From positions 93,323,340 to 93,387,339 of the forward strand of contig JAVMKO010000002.1 of NCBI GenBank assembly GCA_032164245.1: a stretch of 64,000 nt of DNA, read 5' to 3'. Below are positions 1 to 12,100 of the stretch, in pieces. The stretch comes from Sternotherus odoratus (lineage: Eukaryota > Chordata > Testudines > Kinosternidae). Both the position numbers and the translations under genes were made by a program. The notes under the pieces are model-generated. The model made no database searches, was not told the origin of the DNA, and worked only from the letters and a program-made list of their open reading frames with translations. Within the stretch, counting starts at the first letter, position 1. Each line of letters starts with the position of its first letter.

Positions 1-379
1 AAGGAAGGTTATCTGGAGACTGATCCAAAGAGGATGACTTTTTTTTTGTTCGTACCCTTCCAGCTGACATTGTCTTATAGAATCTGCGAAATGAAGTCAG
101 AAGATTGTTAAGTAATATTACAAAATGGTTTGGTTTGAGAGAGTGGACTAATTAGATATTACATGAACATTCACCACCACCACCACATTGGTCAAAGCAA
201 GTTAGTCAAGCTACACTCCTTCATAACCATTAATGATAAAAGAAAAGAAAAAGTGGGTGGGCAGAAAAGAGGAACAGTAAATTTATTTTTAACTAAGCTC
301 CATGTGAACATATAAGAGCAGATCCTCAAATGCCGGAAATCAGCATACAGATGGTTTTACTCAGGCATTACCTAATCCT

Positions 380-447
380 AGCTCAGCACAGGGGGATTGA
401 TTAGATAACCTGTTGAAGTCACTTCCAACCCTTCATTTCTATAGCTG
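380..447 (+). repeat. CR1 LINE 3' tail fragment
   Basis: The text GGGGGATTGATTAGATAACC followed by GAAGTCACTTCCAACCCTTC is a decayed version of the CR1 3' end typical of birds and turtles (a 'ttggactagatgacctcctgaggtcccttccaaccct'-type tail, described here rather than copied from the window). It is 5' truncated, as most CR1 copies are, and old. Confidence 0.7.
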
Positions 448-1292
448 TATTGATTTTGTTGGACTTAAGCTGATTTGCACCACCTGAAGACTTACCTGAT
501 AATTATAGTTCAGAAAGTGAATAAGTATAAGCTCATAATGCAAGCCTAATACTATTACTCTCAGTGACACTGGTCCTACGTACCGATTTATGGGGGACTG
601 AGGAATTTGGATTGTATAGCAACTTTTAACATAATGTATTTGATCTTATTTAATCTAAAGTCAAGGATAAATTAAATGTAGTCTGAGACTTGCACACTTT
701 CCTAAGGACATACTTGTTCATTTAGAGTATAGGCAACTGTAGTTGCATTGTAACTATATGTAGTTATAATACTTCATAATTTACCAGTAAATGCATTGTA
801 GCATACAATATAAAAATAATAAAGACTTAGTAACTCGAGGCTTCACTATAATTCTTTCTGATTAAATCTTTGATAGGAAGTGGGGAAGAAACCATTTATT
901 GCACAGGTAATAAGGTGTGCAGATCTTGGTGTATAAAAACATGCTGCAAAAGATTTAAAAATATGCTATTGTCAAATATGTCCTTTTCTCCAAGGAGTGA
1001 AGTACAAACAAGAGAGAACACAGAAAAAGAACTGAAAAAGACACAAAAGGGAAGCAATACCATAGAAAGACATTTATATTAATCCACTGAACTGAGAACT
1101 GTCTGTATTACTGAGATATAAATATGACAATCAACTATAACCTTATGCACTTCATAATAGCTATACTTGTGAGCCTTTCAAATCATCAATCACTGCCATT
1201 CCTATATCTATCATTTTCATGTTATATCTTATTATGAGGCGCTATTTACCACTGAAATGCTCATAGTTTCCTTTTTTAAAGGCATTTAAGGT

Positions 1293-1590
1293 GAGGGTAT
1301 GTCTACACTGCCCATGTTACAGCGTGGCCGCAAAAGCACTGTGACATGGGCAGTGTAGACATGCTTTACTGCTGGGGGAGAGCTCTCCCAGTGATAAAAA
1401 ATAACCACCCGAACGAGCAATGGTTGCTTTATTGCTGGAAATACAGCTCCGGGTGATAAAGCGCTGTCTATAGTGCCGCTTTTGAATGCTAAAACTTTAG
1501 TAGCTCAAGGCAGTGCTTTTTCACACCCCTGAACGAATAAAGTTTAGTTTTAGTGCTGAAAATGGCAGCATAGAAAGTTTAGTGAGACAA
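1293..1590. mobile_element. Decayed Harbinger-like MITE
   Basis: It begins GTGAGGGTATGTCTACACTG and contains an internal inverted repeat: TGTCTACACTGCCCATG near 1301 against CATGGGCAGTGTAGACA near 1345. It also shares the block GAGAGCTCTCCCAG with the better preserved element at 8877-9155, so the two are related. The right terminus is degraded. The superfamily call rests on that relative. Confidence 0.5.
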
Positions 1591-3099
1591 CAGGAAGAAA
1601 TAATGGGTGTTCATACAATGAGATTTGTTTATTATCAAGTGGACTTGATGTGATCAACTAAACCAACACACTGACCTCACCCTGAGGTGGAAGGATTAGA
1701 ATGAAGTGGGGAAAAATCACACTAAGATATCTGTGTAAAGGAAAACAGAAAGGGAAAGGAGTTTAGACAAGTCAACATATTACTCTCCTTTTGTTTGTGT
1801 AAAAATGTAGTCTAACCTAGTCAATTAGAATAAGATAAATAGAAGCATTGTGACCTGTAGTGTATTAAATAAAGAACAATGTCACCACACCACAGGTGTA
1901 CTGAGATGGATAACATCTCACCTGCATATAGAAAAACACAATCTGCTTTTCTGAGGCACACACACCTCTTTGTGACATGGTGCTATTTTTTTCCTGCAAC
2001 CTGCTTTCAGGAGGGGGTGTAACTTGTATATCCTCTGTATAGTCTTACTTGGTAACAAAGTGTAATTCCTTAGAAGAGAAGCTTCTGCCATACATGGCTA
2101 GACATGTCTGTTTATAAGCTATATTATCCTGAAGAAAAATTACCAATATACGTTGAGTTTGGTAAACCTGACTTGAATTGGCTAGTACTTGACTATTACC
2201 ACCTGGATAACTGTTAACTAGTGGACCAGAAGAGACAAAGAGAAGAGAAGGTAATTCCTTCTGTATACAGGGTCACAGAACTGTTTGGGAAGACCATTTA
2301 AGGCACAGATGTATCCTTCTGGTTGTGAAGGGTTAAGGTCACTGTTACAGAATGGCTGGCATATCTATACGAAGTATAAAGGAGGGGGAAAAGCTCTGTT
2401 TAGATGTATAGAAAACTGGCATTTCTGGTTATACAGTCTGCTTATTGGATCCTGCCAGTGGTGATTTTAAAAAAAAAAAACAGGTGAGTAAATTAGCCTA
2501 AACTCCATATTCCCCAAATGGGAAGTAGGTAAACTCTGTTTACTCACATTTACCCTCAGCTACACTACTGGCTCCTGGGGGAGGGTAATCCCTTAAACAA
2601 AAAACTTCATTTCCAGTACCAAATTGTTCTATTATTTTATGTTACACTTCACATTTATCTTAATATTATTAATAGCAGCCTTTTGGCTGCTAAAGTAACT
2701 CTGAAAAGGAGACATTTATGATACATTAAAATGTCACATGATGTGACAAAATGTGTTACATACTACTAGATGGGGAAATATTTCAGAGTTTAAACATATA
2801 GTGACAAATAATTCATGACATGGATCATGACATTAATATGATAAACAAGATTTTGGATAATCCAAAATTTTATATTCATGCACACATTTAAATGTATCCA
2901 TTACTGAAAAATTGTTTTTAAAATATACTATTTAAGAAAAATATTCAAATGCAGTTTTAACTAAAACATGTCAACAAAATCATTTGACAGAATATTTCAA
3001 CCCATTAACTATAAAATGGTAACATTAGCATTTTTTAAAATTTTATGTCATTATCTGCAAGTATATTGCAAGAGAAGTTCTCTTTTAGACAGGACAACA

Positions 3100-3690
3100 T
3101 AGCAACTGTAGAAGGTGTCAAGGGTCATCACCCCAGCCGGGAAGAGCCAGTTTGAGGTTTCTCTTCTAAACTTTGGGGCCCCGCAGACTCCAAAAGAATC
3201 CCAAAGCTACAGAGCACACAGTTGGGAACTGCAAGAAGAGAAATCGATCTATGCTCTGCAGGAGCTGGTTTCTGCTCACCTTGAATCCAAATCACCCAGG
3301 AGTTGGATATTAAACTAATGTGTCCAAAGCACTTCCAACCAGAGCTGCAATAAAGAGAAACCGTGGTAAGGTCAAGCAATAGAACCTCCCTGGAAGTGAT
3401 CCCTGGTGTACTCTGGAGACAAACCCCCGGACACCTGCTCCCCCTCCGCAGCACTGCTGCTGCTCCCACCCAGACACTCCTCACTCCCCAGAGAGACACT
3501 CCACCCCACGGCCTGCCAGGGAGGAAGACACCAGACTCCCAGATAAAAATCCCAAAGATCATCCTCCCCCCCACCAAATAACCCCCAGGGAGCCCCAAAT
3601 CCCCGATTCCAAGAGCGCCCCAAAACTCCCACGCACACAGACCCCCCCCCAAGAAAGATTCCTTAGGGACCCTCCCCCCCAAAATAAAGA
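3100..3690. other. Upstream flank of the CpG island, no gene seen
   Basis: Composition shifts gradually from AT-rich to C-rich, with several C runs. Open frames here on both strands are low-complexity and start or end inside the CpG island. I see no conserved protein and no clear repeat. Confidence 0.4.
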
Positions 3691-4240
3691 CCCGTTCAGG
3701 GGTTGCGGGGTCCGCTTTGTGCGGCGCTGTCACCACATCCCCGCCCCAGGCGGCGGCAGCAGCAGCAGCAGCGCCTCCGCCTCCGCCTCCCCCAGGGACA
3801 GGAGGCAGCTGCGGCCAAGCGCCCGACCTCCCCGCCCACCCCGGCGGCGACCGGCCAGGGGCACTCACCGCAGGGCGCCGCCGCTCCCACCATCCTCCTC
3901 CCGGGGCGGCCGCCGCTCACCTCTCACCCCCGCCCGCCTCCCTCCGCCGCTGCTTCCGCTCTGCTCGGCGCGTAGCGTGCGGGGCAAGGGGCGGAGACAG
4001 CGGGATCCTCCCCCCGCGGCCAGGCTGGACGCTGGAGCCCAGAGGCGGCTTCTCCTGCGGGGGGTTCTCGGGCCGCGCCCAGGCAAGGTCAGAGCGACCC
4101 CGGGCGTGGAGCGCCGGGGCTGGGTCTCTGCAGGGGGCCGGGGATGGGGCGTTGGGAGGCTGCAAGACGCGGCGGGGGGCGGGGTCCCTGCCCCACCGAG
4201 CCAGAGGGGGCGGGCTGAGCCGGGTCGGACTTCACATTGT
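3690..4240. promoter_or_regulatory. CpG island: likely bidirectional KDM1B/TPMT promoter
   Basis: The sequence abruptly becomes very GC- and CpG-rich, with GC boxes (CCCCGCCCC near 3739, GGGGCGG near 3988) and GCAGCAGCAG/CCGCCTCCG runs. TPMT runs rightward from here. On the minus strand a near-ideal donor (GTGAGT, reading down from 3868) follows a GC-rich putative exon, which fits a non-coding first exon of KDM1B transcribed leftward. TPMT exon 1 should be non-coding and lie to the right of about 3950. Candidate donors for it are a GC-type site in CCCAGGCAAGG near 4084 and a strong CCAG/GTGAGG at 4524/4525. Transcription starts cannot be fixed from sequence alone. Confidence 0.75.
3869..4000 (-). 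other. KDM1B: Putative first non-coding exon of KDM1B
   Basis: Read on the minus strand, CCCTGCG is followed directly by the donor GTGAGTGCC (GT at 3868-3867), inside the CpG island. KDM1B is the known head-to-head neighbour of TPMT in amniotes. No KDM1B protein sequence is seen, so identity is inference; the 5' end is arbitrary. Confidence 0.4.
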
Positions 4241-4524
4241 ATGCGGTGGTGGCCTGTCTGGCTCCCCAGTCCGCCCTGCCTTACAGAAGGTTCCCTCGGG
4301 TGCTCTCTGCAGCCTCCTTCGCCCTGGCTCTCCCCTGGGCTGCGTCTCCTGGGTTGCTGTTTCATCCCCAACGTACGGACGTGCCCCTAAAGCCCTGATC
4401 CTGCAAACGCTTGAGCGCCTGATTAACATTAGCCAGCAGAGTACATTCCCCGCCCTTGCCGCCCATCATGGCATTGTTTGGACTTTAAATTAAGCATGAA
4501 GATGTTTGCAGCATCAGGGACCAG

Positions 4525-6028
4525 GTGAGGTGTGGAGAAATCGCATTGTTAAGGCGTTAAAGCAGGGTGGAGTGCTTGCATAGCACAGCCTCTTGTTATA
4601 ATTGATCTTGGCACAGAGGAGCCAAATTAACTCTGTAACCTCATAGTCTGTGGTGTACAATACAGTTCCTCAGCTCAGTCTCTTCTCCTTCTCCTCCTTC
4701 CCGTTTTGTTTTATTTTCCCTTCTTTGTTGACTGTTTATTTCCTTGGATGCTGTCCCCCCCCCCCCCCAGGGAAAAAGTACATTAAAGAAATTGCTAACT
4801 GAAATAAATATAAGTCAAGAAAAATTGCTGGTAACTTGCATGTTGTGAGATGATAACTTGTTCACATGTATTTTGGATCATTCTTTGGACAATTTTTGAA
4901 CGTATTGTTTATAAGATTGGTACATTCTGGAATTATCATTTGCTGTTTGGTATTCCCCCCCCCCCCAGGAAAAAACAAAATTATTTTTTCTTCTCACTAA
5001 AAAGTAATTTAAAATGAGATGTTATTTTTCTCTGAAACCTTATGTTACTCATTCCATAACCTTTGTATTTTAAGCTTACAACATTAATATTGCATTAAAT
5101 ATGATTTTGCATATTAATTTATTTGGCGTGTGATGTCAGCAAGCTGTTAAATTTCTGTTTTGGGGAACAGAGCAGGGAAGAAGGCTATTGTAGCTGTGAT
5201 TTGGAGAGGAAGCTGTCAGTGTAAAAGTATCTTCCCTTCTCCAATGGGGAAAATGGATGAATGTCCTCTTTTTAATATTAACCTCCCATTTACATAGAGC
5301 TGCTTCCTACAAAGCCCCATCCAGCAAACTAAAATTAAGTACAGACTGAGAAACTTCTGGGACCACACCTAGATAAAGGAGAAAAATCTGAAAAGAGCAG
5401 ACCCACTATAATGCTTTCTCTTCTTTATAATGAATTCCCTTAACCTAGTGGTTTCCACATTTTTGAAAGCTGAACCTCCTTTCAGGAAAATAGAAACCAT
5501 TCTTGTCCCCCTTCAGTCCCACCATGTGTTGTGAAAAGGCAATTTAAAAATAAACTGTGGAAATATATCTTCAAACATTCCAACTAACCCCAATTAAATC
5601 CTTGTATGTTTCTTTTGAATCTCATTGCTACTGTGTTACACTGTGCATGAATGAAACATAAGGGTAATGCATAAAATGGTATGTAAAGATTTGTTTAAGA
5701 ATGTAGAACAAAATTCCTTAAACATATACCAGTGCAGGAATTCTGAATTCTGCTCAAAGTAAAGTGATCTGAGGTGACAGAAATATTATCAATAGATTAA
5801 GACCCACATTTAAATTCTGTTAATAAATTAAAGACAAACCTGATATGAATAAAATATTTTCATGATCTTTTAAAATGCCAGTTGTTTTTAAGTGTTTTTA
5901 TTCAGACAAAATTCCAATTGACAATAATGATATCAATTAATGAAAGTTCTCCCTGGTTGCAGGATCAAGACTTCCACACATGGTACAAAATATTGGTTGG
6001 GGAAGATATATTTTTACCCTCTATACAG
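4525..6028 (+). other. TPMT intron 1 (inferred)
   Basis: AT-rich intronic sequence with two poly-C runs near 4757 and 4956. I see no exon and no clear repeat. The stretch ends at a pyrimidine-rich acceptor (TTTTTACCCTCTATACAG, AG at 6027-6028) just 5' of the TPMT start codon. Confidence 0.5.
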
Positions 6029-6049
6029 ACAACATAAGTATACGAGACC

Positions 6050-6186
6050 ATGGACGGTCCTATGGATGTACCAAGAATAAAAGAAAGCTCTGATGTTGGA
6101 CAACAAGGCAGAGTGGTGACTGAAGAGGAATGGCTACAGAAATGGAAAATGAGAAAAATTGGATTTCATAAGGAACAAGGACATCC
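6050..6186 (+). CDS. TPMT: TPMT coding exon 1 (start codon)
   Basis: The ATG lies in GAGACCATGG, a good Kozak context. The exon encodes about 45 residues and ends with EEWLQKW...GFHKEQGH, the conserved N-terminal segment whose two tryptophans close over the cofactor in the TPMT family. The residues before it ([16 protein letters not shown]) are divergent, as is usual. The donor is CC/GTATGT at 6187. The exon probably begins at 6029, giving 21 nt of 5' UTR. A second in-frame Met at residue 5 is a less likely start. Confidence 0.95.
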
Positions 6187-9100
6187 GTATGTAACGCTTT
6201 CTTCTACCTAAGCTGTAATGAACGATAATGGAATAATTTGACTTTCATAAGGCCCATCATAAAAATGCAGCCTGGGTATAAACATTAAAGTGTTTTGTAC
6301 TAGCCTTGTTCAGAGCTTCTATCATTATGGATATTTAAGCTGCCATCAAGAGGATAATGGAAAGATGGAAAAATCACCTTGCTTGTCAAACTTTTATATC
6401 TTAAATTAGATCTTTAGGCTATGAAACTTCGATATGGTGTGTGTTTTCTGATGTGAAACACTTCTACAGTATTTATGAATTGTTTTCGACCACAGTCGTG
6501 CAATGTGTAGTGCATATGTATGCCAGTTTACCCACATGCTGCATATTACAGGATTGGGGCCTTAGAAAATAAAACTAATTGTTCTGGTTACATTGCCCAA
6601 ATTGAGTTAAATACAAGAAATAAAGTAGAGTAAATTCAGATGTTTCAGATTCATTCAGTTTTAATAATCTAAAGTAGCCCTTTCAGTGGTGGGGAATTCT
6701 TTTTCCTGAGCAATAGGTCTTGCCCATTTATAATGGTAATTGAATTGACATTTTTTTGTTTGTTTAAATGTCTATTAAAAAGTGGATGTTATATTGTAAA
6801 TTAATGTAGACAGTTTGAAACACCAAAGTATAGTACATTTAGGGCTGTGTGGAAGCTTTTAGCTGGGCTATTGCATTATGCCTGGCACAGCCTTATCTAT
6901 AGCTATGGGTTACTTTATAATCAATTACCCATCCCAAGGTGAGGGTTTACACCTATACCTTAATCTCTGAAAGTTCATCCCCTAAGAATGACTACAGTAG
7001 GGAGGTTATCAATAGAAAAAGGACCCCCAAGGTGAATAATAAAGACTGCATAGGGGTCTTTCTATAATACTGTAATTACTTTTATTAGCCATGAAACAAC
7101 AATACACACACTGCAATCTGGTAAAGGAGAGAGAGACCAATGCAAAATGCATACTATTTGCATTACTAACACGATGCCTTGTGAAAAACCTGAAGTGCTA
7201 GCCATCCTCACCACCAACAGTGGTTGTCATCGTGGTTTCTCCCCCCTCCCGCTCTCACCCAAGGCACATAGACTATAATGCAGCTTTTATAATCAGTTGC
7301 ACTGATGGCCACTGGGGTTCATACATATTTATGATGGTTTTAGGAACCCCTTTTCCTTATTTGATTTTTCCATACCTCACTACTTCTGGGGTGTCGCATT
7401 TTCCATAGGCTAACTTGTTAGTTCCCTTAATATCAGGGGTCTCAAACATGTGGCCCGGGGGCCACATGCAGCCCGCAAAGCCCTTCCCTGCGGCCCGCCA
7501 AGCTTCCTGGCATCCCCCCTCCCCCCCGGTCCTCCCATAGCAGTTTGCAGGACGGAGGGGCCAGAAGTGGAGGCTTCTCTGCTGCCTGGCTGGGCCGCGC
7601 GTGTTTCTAGCTCTGGACTTCCTAGATTGCTCTTGCTTTGTTTGCCAAACAGCTGTTGGTGGTGCCTAGTGCTTTCCAGGAGGGAATGGGGAGCTGCGTG
7701 CTCAGAGGAGGAGGTGGGGCAGGGGTGGGACCTCTTGGAAGGGGTGGAGTGGGGACGGAGCTGGGGCAGCGAGGGCAGGGTGTGTGTCAGTGGTGCGGCC
7801 CTCGGGCCAGTGCACTAGTCCTCATGGAAGGGGTGGAGTGGGGGCAGAGCCGGGGCAGCGAGGGTATGTGTGTGTGTCAGTGGTGCGGCCCTCGAGCCAG
7901 TGCACTAGTCCTCATGCGGCCCTCATGGTCATTTGAGTTTGAGACCCCTGCTTTATATTCATTAACATTACCTCAGATTATCACCATAGTAACAGAAAGT
8001 CACTAACATTTCACACAAACTGCCAGTGGTCATCTTGTATCTACTAAGCTCTCGTAAATGGTTTTATCCAAACTCTGCACTTCTTTTAAAAAATCAGTGT
8101 ATCAGAAACAGACACAAGCTCAGTGAGTTTATTATTAACTTGGCATGGTTTAGTTGGGGATTGGTCATGCTTTGAGCAGGGGGTTGGACTAGTTGACCTC
8201 CTGAGGTCCCTTCCAACCCTGATATTCTATTATTCTACTTTGCTCTATTATAAAGGTAAATTAGCATAACTTATCCTAAATCCTAAAGTCTAATTTGGCT
8301 AAACTAAATATTTTACAGCCGAAGGCCTGTAGGCCCTATGTTTACATCATTAATTAATACTAATATTTCACCTTTATATCCTGTAAATATTCTTGGCTAT
8401 GCTGGCTTTTAAACTATGAACAAACAATTCCAATATTAAATATTTATTTTTCTTCTGCAGGATTTTAAAGAAGCATCTGGATGTTCTTCTTAATGGCAGG
8501 AGTGGATGCAGGATATTTTTTCCACTTTGTGGCAAAGCAGTAGAAATGAAATGGTAAAACACAGCCCGTAGGAGGAGAAAAGGGGAGTGTCTCCGCTATT
8601 ACTCTGTACCAATGTAGCCTCTCGGTTAGTACAGTCTCTGTTTTGCCAAACAGCAGCAGTGTGGGAAAAAAATGTGATTCTTGTCAGTTTAACTGCTGCT
8701 CAGAGTTATGTGCAGTGATCTTGACCAGTCTGGTGTTAATTTCATTCTGTTGTTGTTTGGCAAAGCGGGGCAGCAACATAGGTGTTGAGCTGTGTATCTT
8801 GAGAGACAAGAGAACAGTATAATAGTAGAAATGTGTGAAGTGTAGTAATGCTGAGTCATTCAGGCATGTAGTATAAGGGTTTGGCTACACTTGAAATTAC
8901 AAAGTGCTGTCGTGGGAATGCTCCACAGCAGGGCTTTGAAGTTTGACTGTGGTTGCTCCTGAGCACTGGGAGAGAGCTCTCCCAGCGCTCCTGGTAATCC
9001 ACCTTCATGCTAGTAATCCACCTCCAGCTTCCAGCACTTGGAGCCTGATCACACAAGTGCTTAAAGCACTGAGACTTGCTGCGATCAGGGGGTGATTTTT

Positions 9101-12100
9101 TTACCCCCTGAGCCAGCAAGTTAGAATGCTATAAAATCTCAGTGTAGCCAAGCCCTAAGATTGCCCCTTATCTAAAAACTCATGTCATGTATTTATTAAT
9201 ATGGATCACGGTTACTAGAGATTTCACTTCTATCACTTGGCATGGGTCAGCATCCATCTTCAGTTCAAATTTGGAAAATTTTCTTCATAACTATGAAACG
9301 AAAGCCTGCGTGTTTGAGAAAGTGACGATCTAGCTCCTCACACTTGCCAGAGAAAGTTTCTTACTATTCAACAGCATTTGAGGTTTTCAAACCTTGCTGT
9401 TGTAATAACTTTAACAGGATGTGAAATATTAAGCACACACTTTATCCACTAGGTGACTGAATCCTTTGGTCATCCACTATGGGAGGGAAGTATTATTACT
9501 GGTCATTGTAGGGCCCCCGTATTTTCTACTAATATAGTAAAAATGAGTAATCAATTGAACGGAAAGCTTATCAGGTTCACACAAAGTGCATTCCTTAATT
9601 CATATCAAGATCTACTCAAATAACCATGTAAAATTGCATTAAAATCAGATACAGTGAAACCTCGATTTAACGGACTAATTCGGGCGAGGGGGTGTCCATT
9701 AAAGCCGACAAAGTCCATTATTTAATAATTTTTTAAATCATTAAATAACAGGACTTTTGGCTTTAACGGACACCCCCTCACCCGAATTAGTCCCTTATAT
9801 AGAGGTTTTAGGGGGGCTTTGACAGCTCCCGCCGGGCGGGCTGACAGTTCCCCCGGGCTCCCCGCAGCGGGGAGCCAGGTGGGCGGGCTGACAGTTCCCG
9901 CCGGGCTCCCTGCTGTGGGGAGCCCGGCGGGAGCTGTCAAAGCCCCCCCACTCCCCTGCAGCGGGGAGCCCGGCGGGAGCTGTCAACCCTCCCCCCCCCC
10001 GCTCCCGCCCACCGGGCTGTCAGCCCGCCCGCCTGGCTCCCCGCTGCGGGGAGCCCGGCGGGAACTGTCAGCCCACCCGCCTGGCTCCCCGCTGCGGGGA
10101 GCCCGGCGGGAACTGTCAGCCCGCCCGCCTGGCTCCCCGCTGCGGGAAGCCAGGCGGGAGCTGTCAACCCCCCCCTCTCCGCTCCCGCCCGCCGCCTGCC
10201 TGGCTCCTGGGGGGGGGGAGCCGGGCAGCCGGGTTGACAGCTCCCACCCGGCTCCCCGGGGCAGGAGCCGGCAGCCCCCAATAACTGAATTTCGGATGCA
10301 TCGGGAAATTTTGTCCGTTGCATCCGAAGTCCGTTAAATAGGGGTCCATTAAATCGAGGGTTTACTGTACTGTGATTTTTCCAATGAAGTGTGAAAACTC
10401 CAAGATTAAAAATGCCTACATAAACCCAATCTCACAAGAGCCTGGATTCTGAAAAAATTGCTGTGTCAGACAGCGTTCCTCAAAGTTATGCCGCCGCAGC
10501 CCCTTTTCACTATCCCGCCTCTACTCGCAGCCCCCGGGTATGTCTGCTGAAATGCCGCCGAATAGAAAACTTCCGCTTTCTGCGGCGGCATTTTGGCGGA
10601 ACAAAAATAGACCGCTTCCGAGTTCGGTGGTCTCCTGGGTGGGATCGGCGGTGGCACCTGGGTCTCATGCACCCCCTGGGGTGCGCATGCCCCACTTTGA
10701 AGACCACTGCTATAGGAGATACACATGTACCAAAGCCCCACCTTGAGGTACTAAATGGTTGAGTATAAATCAAATGTATGTAATAAGAACTATGAATCAT
10801 AAGTAAAGATGAAAACTTTTATTATTGTGCATAGGTTAGCTGACATGGGACACTCTGTAGTTGGTGTGGAACTCAGCGAATGTGCACTGAAGGAATTTTT
10901 CACAGAACACAATCTTTCTTATTCTGAAGAAACAATCCCAGGGATTTCTGGAGCCAAAGTTTTTAAGGTTTGTTTTGTGCTTGCATAGTCAAATATTTTT
11001 GTATACTTAATCTTGCAATTCAGGGATAGCTGAGCAGGCCAAACCATTCTTTAGCCATTTAGAGTGTCTTTGTCTTGCCTTTCATCTTTCACCTATTCTA
11101 AAGAGGATTTGGAGAGAGAAGCATCAAAGCTGAATTTTGTACTGGGTAATTATTCTCAAGCTGTTACTTAGTTTGGCCCTCATTCAGCAAGATATATAAG
11201 TGCCTAACTTTAAACACTTTGAAGTCAATGGGACAACTCACGTGCTTAAAATTAGACACTTGCTTAAATGCCCTGATGAATCAGTTGTATGCAGTCATGT
11301 TGTAGCCATGTTCGTCCCAGCCTCCCAGGAGATTAGAGAGAGAAGGTAGTTGAGGTAATATCTTTTATTGGACCAACTTCTGTTGATGAGAGAGACAAGC
11401 TTTCAAGCTACTCAGAGCTCTTCTTCAGGTCTGGGAAAGGTACTCCCAGTGTGACGACTATCTATAAGGTCAAACAGATAGTTTAGCATAAGTGGTTAGC
11501 ACATCATCTTGTAAGGGACTAGTCAAGGGTAAGTGGCCTATTACCACTCCTGTAGTGGTAGGACAAAAATGGGGGGTTAGTGATTACAGATTGTTGTAAC
11601 AAGCCATACATCTAGTGTCTTTAGTAAAAGATATTCCCTCACCCACCCTCTGGCTCTCTCCCTTTAAGCCCATGACATGACAGTGATGAAGCGGCAGTCA
11701 CAGGGTCTTGAGATACATCAATAAGGAAAAAGTGAAAGAATTCCTCCTAATTCCTTCCCCACTTAGATTTTTTATTTTAATATATTAGAGAGAGAGTTCA
11801 CTAAAAGCTGTTTACCTGTTTTTTTATTGCAGAGTTCCTCTAGGAACATTTCTCTGTACTGTTGCAGCATCTATGATTTGTCCAGGTAGGAATGAGCAGC
11901 ATTTTTTCACAATCAAATTTTTAACAAATATTGTTAGGTTATGTTTTGTCTGAACTAGCCAAAAACATTTGAGAAGTTAGACCAAATCAAAAGAAGCACT
12001 GAGCATCTGCAACTCTGACTGAAGTCTGTCACAGGCTAACATCTCCAGGTTGCCCCTTGGGATGAGAGCAGGCACCTTGCTTACCCCCTGTGTTCTACAG

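Larger units (their letters stand above)
1..3100. other. AT-rich non-coding stretch, probably KDM1B intron 1
   Basis: I see no exon-like open frame on either strand. The stretch holds a CR1 tail near 380-447 and a decayed terminal-inverted-repeat element at 1293-1590; the rest looks like unique AT-rich DNA. In amniotes KDM1B lies head-to-head with TPMT, so this should be the first intron of KDM1B read on the minus strand. That is inferred from synteny and the donor site at 3868, not from any KDM1B coding exon. Confidence 0.5.
6187..8460 (+). other. TPMT intron between coding exons 1 and 2
   Basis: Non-coding. It contains a hAT-type MITE (7434-7950) and a CR1 tail (8150-8238). The rest shows no recognisable element. 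It ends in a good acceptor, TTTTTCTTCTGCAG. Confidence 0.85.
8554..10834 (+). other. TPMT intron between coding exons 2 and 3
   Basis: Holds a Harbinger-like MITE (8877-9155), a pogo-like element with a GC minisatellite (9652-10367) and a decayed hAT MITE (10471-10709). No exon-like frame was recognised; the GC-rich open frames at 9.8-10.3 kb come from the minisatellite. Confidence 0.85.

Noticed and set aside
1..3690. Search for KDM1B coding exons on the minus strand
   Set aside because: No segment resembling its N terminus or zinc-finger region was seen; only a non-coding first exon is proposed.
3696..4493. Several long overlapping open frames on both strands
   Set aside because: They lie in a CpG island with few stop codons, are rich in Pro/Ala/Arg/Gly, and match no known protein; chance frames.
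9722..10349. Open frames over the GC minisatellite (up to 172 codons)
   Set aside because: They are translations of a 54-bp repeat inside a MITE; no independent coding evidence.
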